Below are positions 6,669 through 9,494 of a stretch of DNA of 9,494 bases, piece by piece. The notes under the pieces are model-generated. The model saw only the letters and a program-made list of their open reading frames with translations, made no database searches and was not told where the DNA came from. The position numbers were made by a program, and so were the translations under genes. This DNA comes from an uncultured Myxococcales bacterium (GTDB lineage Bacteria; Myxococcota_A; UBA9042): NCBI GenBank assembly GCA_937915965.1, contig CALGHC010000359.1, positions 1 to 9,494 of the forward strand. The letters run 5' to 3'. How positions within the stretch are numbered: position 1 is the first letter of the stretch; every line of letters starts with the position of its first letter.

Positions 6669-7780
6669 GCGACATCGGCGAGGCGCGCGTCGCCACGTGC
6701 CCGCGCGCTGAGGGCGATCGCGACGGCGAGAAGCACGGCGAGCGTCGTCCACAGGGCGGGATCGACGAGCCACAGCGAGGCATGCCAGCCGGTCGCTGTC
6801 GCGCTCCACAGCACGACGAGACCACCACCTGCGAGCGCGGCAGCGGCCTGCAAAGCCAGCCCCGCCGGCGCGGCCAGGCGGGAGCGTACGGGCGCGGTGC
6901 CACGCGCCCAGAGCAGAGCAGCAAGGGTCGCGATTCGCAGCAACGCGACCAGAATCACCGTCGGATCGAGCGCGATGCCGGCGCTCTGCCGCAGGAGCTG
7001 CGGCAAGGCGGAGCCCGCGACCGCTACCGAGGCGAGACCGCCGCCGCCGCGAGCCGAATCAAGCAGCTGGGCGGCCGCCGGCCAGAAGAGCGAGACGGCG
7101 ACGGCGAACGCGCTGATCGAACACAAGGCAAATACGAGCGAGCCAAGGCGGCGGCGAAGAAGCGCCGCGACCAGGAACACGATCACGATCAGTACAGGCA
7201 ACGCCCACCACAGGAGCACCGCGAACTCGCCTGAGGCGCCCGGCGCGACGGTGAGGTGGCGGACGTCGGTCCAGGTCGCGAACTGGTCGGCGTCGGCTAC
7301 CTCAGCGACACCTTGGATGAGGGTGAAGGGCCCGGATCCCGCCGCAGACAGAGGCAACCACGCGATCAGGGTGCCAGCCAGCAGGCGCGCGCCGCGGTCT
7401 GCCTCCAGCACGAGCCAGCGAGCCGAGGCAGCGATGACAGCGACGGCGCAGACCAGCGCCAAGGCAGAGGACGCGATCAGATCGAAGCTGGCAGCCGGGA
7501 GGGTCGGCCAGACGAAGAGCGCCGGCAGGGTCGCCAAGGCGGCGAGGGCGTGAAGCGTCCGCAGGGACGCGATGGTCGCCGAGCCCGACAACAGCGCCGC
7601 GAGCGAGAGTCCGGCCCCGACCGCGAGTGAGAGGACCGCGGCGCCTGTCACTGGCAGCCACGGAACCAGCGCCGCAGCGGCAGCGGCCACGGCCAACGCG
7701 CTGGTCGCCCGGCGAGCGGCGGCGACAGCGACCAGATGGGCGACGAGCGCGACTGCAGCGAATGTGATGCTGAGAGCCAT
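6581..7780 (-). CDS. Polytopic membrane protein coupled to the ResB-like gene; possible divergent CcsA partner
   Basis: I do not recognise this 399-residue protein by motif. It is very rich in Ala and Leu, with about 10-12 hydrophobic segments, for example near 4-22, 46-64, 98-120, 186-208, 212-233, 272-292, 305-325, 341-358 and 372-388. A loop at about 152-184 is probably extracytoplasmic and includes FATWTDVRHL. In system II cytochrome c maturation the gene after resB is usually ccsA/resC, so position suggests a CcsA-like partner. However, the tryptophan-rich WWD haem-handling motif is not seen and only four histidines are present (15, 77, 175, 333). A divergent CcsA or a different membrane partner are both open. 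The ATG at 7780 overlaps the upstream TGA by one base (TGATG), so the two are probably translationally coupled. Its 3' end overlaps the convergent comF-family gene by 88 bp. Confidence 0.7.
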   Translation of the reverse strand: MALSITFAAVALVAHLVAVAAARRATSALAVAAAAAALVPWLPVTGAAVLSLAVGAGLSLAALLSGSATIASLRTLHALAALATLPALFVWPTLPAASFDLIASSALALVCAVAVIAASARWLVLEADRGARLLAGTLIAWLPLSAAGSGPFTLIQGVAEVADADQFATWTDVRHLTVAPGASGEFAVLLWWALPVLIVIVFLVAALLRRRLGSLVFALCSISAFAVAVSLFWPAAAQLLDSARGGGGLASVAVAGSALPQLLRQSAGIALDPTVILVALLRIATLAALLWARGTAPVRSRLAAPAGLALQAAAALAGGGLVVLWSATATGWHASLWLVDPALWTTLAVLLAVAIALSARARGDARLADVAQAASLAAALLLIEGATLGWRVAGTLLPV

Positions 7781-9096
7781 CAAATGGCCTCCGCGGGATC
7801 GGCGGGCGGCGGAGAGGCGGCGGCGGCAGGTGAGGGCGAGACCGCGGCCATGGATCCAGCCAGCGCCTCGGGCCACGAGCTGCGGTTGGCGTGCACCAGG
7901 GCGACGAGCAGGCCGTCGCCAAGCGGTTCGACCTGCAGCCGCACGGCGGGTACGACCCATGTCAACAACACACCGAGCACAAAGCACAGCGCTGCGGCGA
8001 GCGGCAAGCCCATCGGCAGGCGCGTCGTGATGAGCAGCCGTGCCTGGCCGGCGGCGGTGACGGCGGCATCGGCCACGCCGTCGGCCGCGAGCCGCGGGAG
8101 GGCGAGCAGGTGTACGGCCGGGCTGTCGCCGCCATTGCTGGCGACGATCAGAGGGCCGCCGCCGCTGGCAACAGCAAGCAGACGCTGGCCGCTCGAGCGA
8201 ATATCGGCCGCATGATCGGCAGCGATCGCGGTCTGCCAGGCGGCGCCGTCGGGGTCGCGCCAACGCAGCACCCACGAATCAGCCGCAGGATCGGTCGCGG
8301 TCGCCTGCCACACGACGCCTCGACTGCCGAGGGCGACCGCTTGACCGGGTGCGAGATGCAGGCGCACTGGCCCGTCATCGAGCTCTAGTGAGCACGCCAG
8401 GCCGGTCGGGCCGAGCGCGCAGCTCCCGGACCAGTCCTGGGCGAGGGGGACCAATCGGCCAGCCTCGACCTGCCAGGCCTGCAATCGCCAGCGGCCTTCG
8501 CCATCGCGGATCGGGACGTCGACGCGAAGCGGCGGATCGGCCCGGGCGAGCAGGCCGATCGTTGCCGCCATCAAGACCGCGGCGACCGCGAGCAAGACGC
8601 GACCAGCGCGCGCGCGGCCGGCGGTGAGGTAGATCGTCGCGCCGAGCTGTTCCCGACGCAGTTGCAACCCCAGCCGCGCGGCCAACGGCAGGGTCGCCAG
8701 ATGGCCTCGCACGCGCGCGTCGACCGCGTCGACGGAGGTCGGCAGGACCGGCGATCCGGTCGCGGCAGGCCACGACCAGCCCGCGAGCGGCGGGGCAAAG
8801 AGCAGACGGGCGAGGACAGCGACGACGGTCAGCGCGGCGAGGACCCAGACAAGGCCCGAGTCGCCAAGATGGTCGAGGCCGACCACCGCGAGCGCCTGCA
8901 GATCGCCGCGAGCGAAGCCGTCGGTGGTGACCAGGGGAGCGCGCTGCTGAGGGATCTGTGAACCGATGAACAAGGCGCCAAGCCAAGCAAAGGCCAGCAC
9001 CCGGGTGATGGTTGGCGAGGTGGCCAGACGGCGCAGAACGACGGTAGCGGCGGGACGGCGAGGCAGCGTCACGGGCGGGCCCGAGCGATCACGCAT
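7780..9096 (-). CDS. ResB-like (CcsB-like) membrane protein, divergent
   Basis: A 438-residue protein with the ResB/CcsB plan: membrane segments at about 29-49, 80-101 and 164-184, a large soluble domain (about 185-360) and a last segment at 362-382. Family-like landmarks are LGALFIGSQIPQQ (39-51, compare the GTLIPQ type), the LDHLGDSGLVWVLA stretch before the second segment, and a C-terminal VVPAVRLQVEPLGDGLLVA..ANR block (381-405) like the VPHRRVWV..GRANR of ResB. ResB with CcsA carries haem across the membrane and attaches it to apocytochromes c. The histidine normally present in the third ResB membrane segment is missing, as are other membrane histidines, so the haem role is uncertain. 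Two cysteines (226, 235) in the soluble domain may form a disulphide. The Pro/Ala-rich tail after 419 is probably disordered. ATG at 9096 overlaps the khpA end by 8 bp. Confidence 0.65.
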   Translation of the reverse strand: MRDRSGPPVTLPRRPAATVVLRRLATSPTITRVLAFAWLGALFIGSQIPQQRAPLVTTDGFARGDLQALAVVGLDHLGDSGLVWVLAALTVVAVLARLLFAPPLAGWSWPAATGSPVLPTSVDAVDARVRGHLATLPLAARLGLQLRREQLGATIYLTAGRARAGRVLLAVAAVLMAATIGLLARADPPLRVDVPIRDGEGRWRLQAWQVEAGRLVPLAQDWSGSCALGPTGLACSLELDDGPVRLHLAPGQAVALGSRGVVWQATATDPAADSWVLRWRDPDGAAWQTAIAADHAADIRSSGQRLLAVASGGGPLIVASNGGDSPAVHLLALPRLAADGVADAAVTAAGQARLLITTRLPMGLPLAAALCFVLGVLLTWVVPAVRLQVEPLGDGLLVALVHANRSSWPEALAGSMAAVSPSPAAAASPPPADPAEAI

Positions 9097-9322
9097 CGAC
9101 GAAATGGAGCTGGACGCGTTGGTCGTAGCGCGCGGCGGCCGCGTGGAGAAGGTTGCGGATCGCGCGGGCGGTACGGCCTTGTTTGCCGATCACCTTGCCG
9201 ATGTCCTCGCGACGTACCGAGAGGCGCAGGATGACCGTGTCGTCCTCGGTCTCTTCCTCGACGCGAACCGCATCGGGATAGTCGACAAGCACGCAAGCGA
9301 GATAGTGCAGCAACTCAGCCAT
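9089..9322 (-). CDS. khpA: KH-domain RNA-binding protein KhpA
   Basis: A 77-residue single type II KH-domain protein (KhpA/YlqC family). The RNA-binding GxxG loop is G46-K-Q-G49 within IGKVIGKQGR (41-50), followed by the helix TARAIRNLLHAAAA (51-64). The N-terminal ELLHYLACVLVDYPDAVRV matches the family's leading helix and strand. In Firmicutes KhpA pairs with KhpB/Jag to bind many RNAs and influence cell division and envelope synthesis; elsewhere its role is less clear. It sits 62 bp after rpsP, the commonest bacterial neighbour, but is followed by the ResB-like gene instead of rimM-trmD. Its last codons overlap the start of that gene (ATGCGTGA). Confidence 0.92.
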   Translation of the reverse strand: MAELLHYLACVLVDYPDAVRVEEETEDDTVILRLSVRREDIGKVIGKQGRTARAIRNLLHAAAARYDQRVQLHFVDA

Positions 9323-9384
9323 GGCCCCGTCTATCGTGCCGATCGCTGCGATCGGCCGTCAGCGCGCGCCCGCCCCCGGTCCAA

Positions 9385-9494
9385 TCAGGACGCGGCGGCG
9401 GTGCGATTGTAGCGGCGGATCAGCGAGGCGACCGTGTCGGTGGGCTTGGCGCCGACCGAGGTCCAGTATGCGAGCCGCTCGACCTGCACCTCAA
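9385..9494 (-). CDS. rpsP: 30S ribosomal protein S16, C-terminal part (cut by the window edge)
   Basis: The visible 35 complete codons before the TGA read EVQVERLAYWTSVGAK followed by PTDTVASLIRRYNRTAAAS. This matches the S16 C-terminal region: E/D-x-x-R-x-x-x-W-x-x-x-G-A-x-P-[ST]-D-x-V. S16 binds 16S rRNA early in 30S assembly. The N-terminal half, including the start, lies beyond the right edge. The adjacent khpA supports the identification. Confidence 0.88.
   Translation of the reverse strand, partial: EVQVERLAYWTSVGAKPTDTVASLIRRYNRTAAAS

Noticed and set aside
6581..8275. Longer form of the polytopic membrane protein starting upstream of 7780
   Set aside because: The added residues are Arg-rich and overlap the ResB-like gene in another frame. 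The ATG at 7780 is coupled to the upstream stop and begins directly with a membrane segment.

Overview
This is a GC-rich bacterial chromosomal segment made mostly of housekeeping genes. I see no transposase, integrase, phage, CRISPR or toxin-antitoxin genes. High GC, GTG and TTG starts, and a lipoprotein with a Gly/Asp-rich linker after its lipobox suggest a Myxococcota-like (former deltaproteobacterial) organism. That placement is inference; no marker here settles it.

Layout, left to right. Positions 1-435 have no convincing gene but hold two dyad sequences, a 12-bp direct repeat and a weak promoter candidate. A lipoprotein with PD40/TolB-like propeller repeats follows on the + strand (436-2094). 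It converges on a minus-strand cluster read as proA, rsfS, rlmH (4571 down to 2256). The 161-bp convergent gap carries a 16-bp tandem repeat and an 8-bp inverted repeat. A 414-bp divergent gap (4572-4985) separates proA from two + strand genes: map (type I methionine aminopeptidase, GTG start at 4986) and a ComF-family phosphoribosyltransferase gene (5871-6668). The last block is again minus strand, read from the right edge: the end of rpsP (ribosomal protein S16), khpA (KH-domain RNA-binding protein), a ResB-like membrane protein and a polytopic membrane protein. The last three genes of that block overlap and are probably translationally coupled.

Functionally, rpsP, khpA, rsfS, rlmH and map all serve ribosome assembly, ribosome modification, RNA binding or nascent-protein processing. 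proA belongs to proline synthesis. The ResB-like pair resembles a system II cytochrome c maturation module by topology and order but lacks its hallmark histidine and tryptophan motifs.

The most notable observation is that proA is intact over about 427 codons except for one in-frame TGA (3786-3788), four codons before the catalytic cysteine and in place of a conserved arginine. Either the enzyme is lost, or the stop is recoded, suppressed or a base-call error. Other points of interest are the divergent ResB-like pair, the antisense tail of the comF-family gene and an excess of the palindrome GCGATCGC. I did not find a convincing new multi-gene system.
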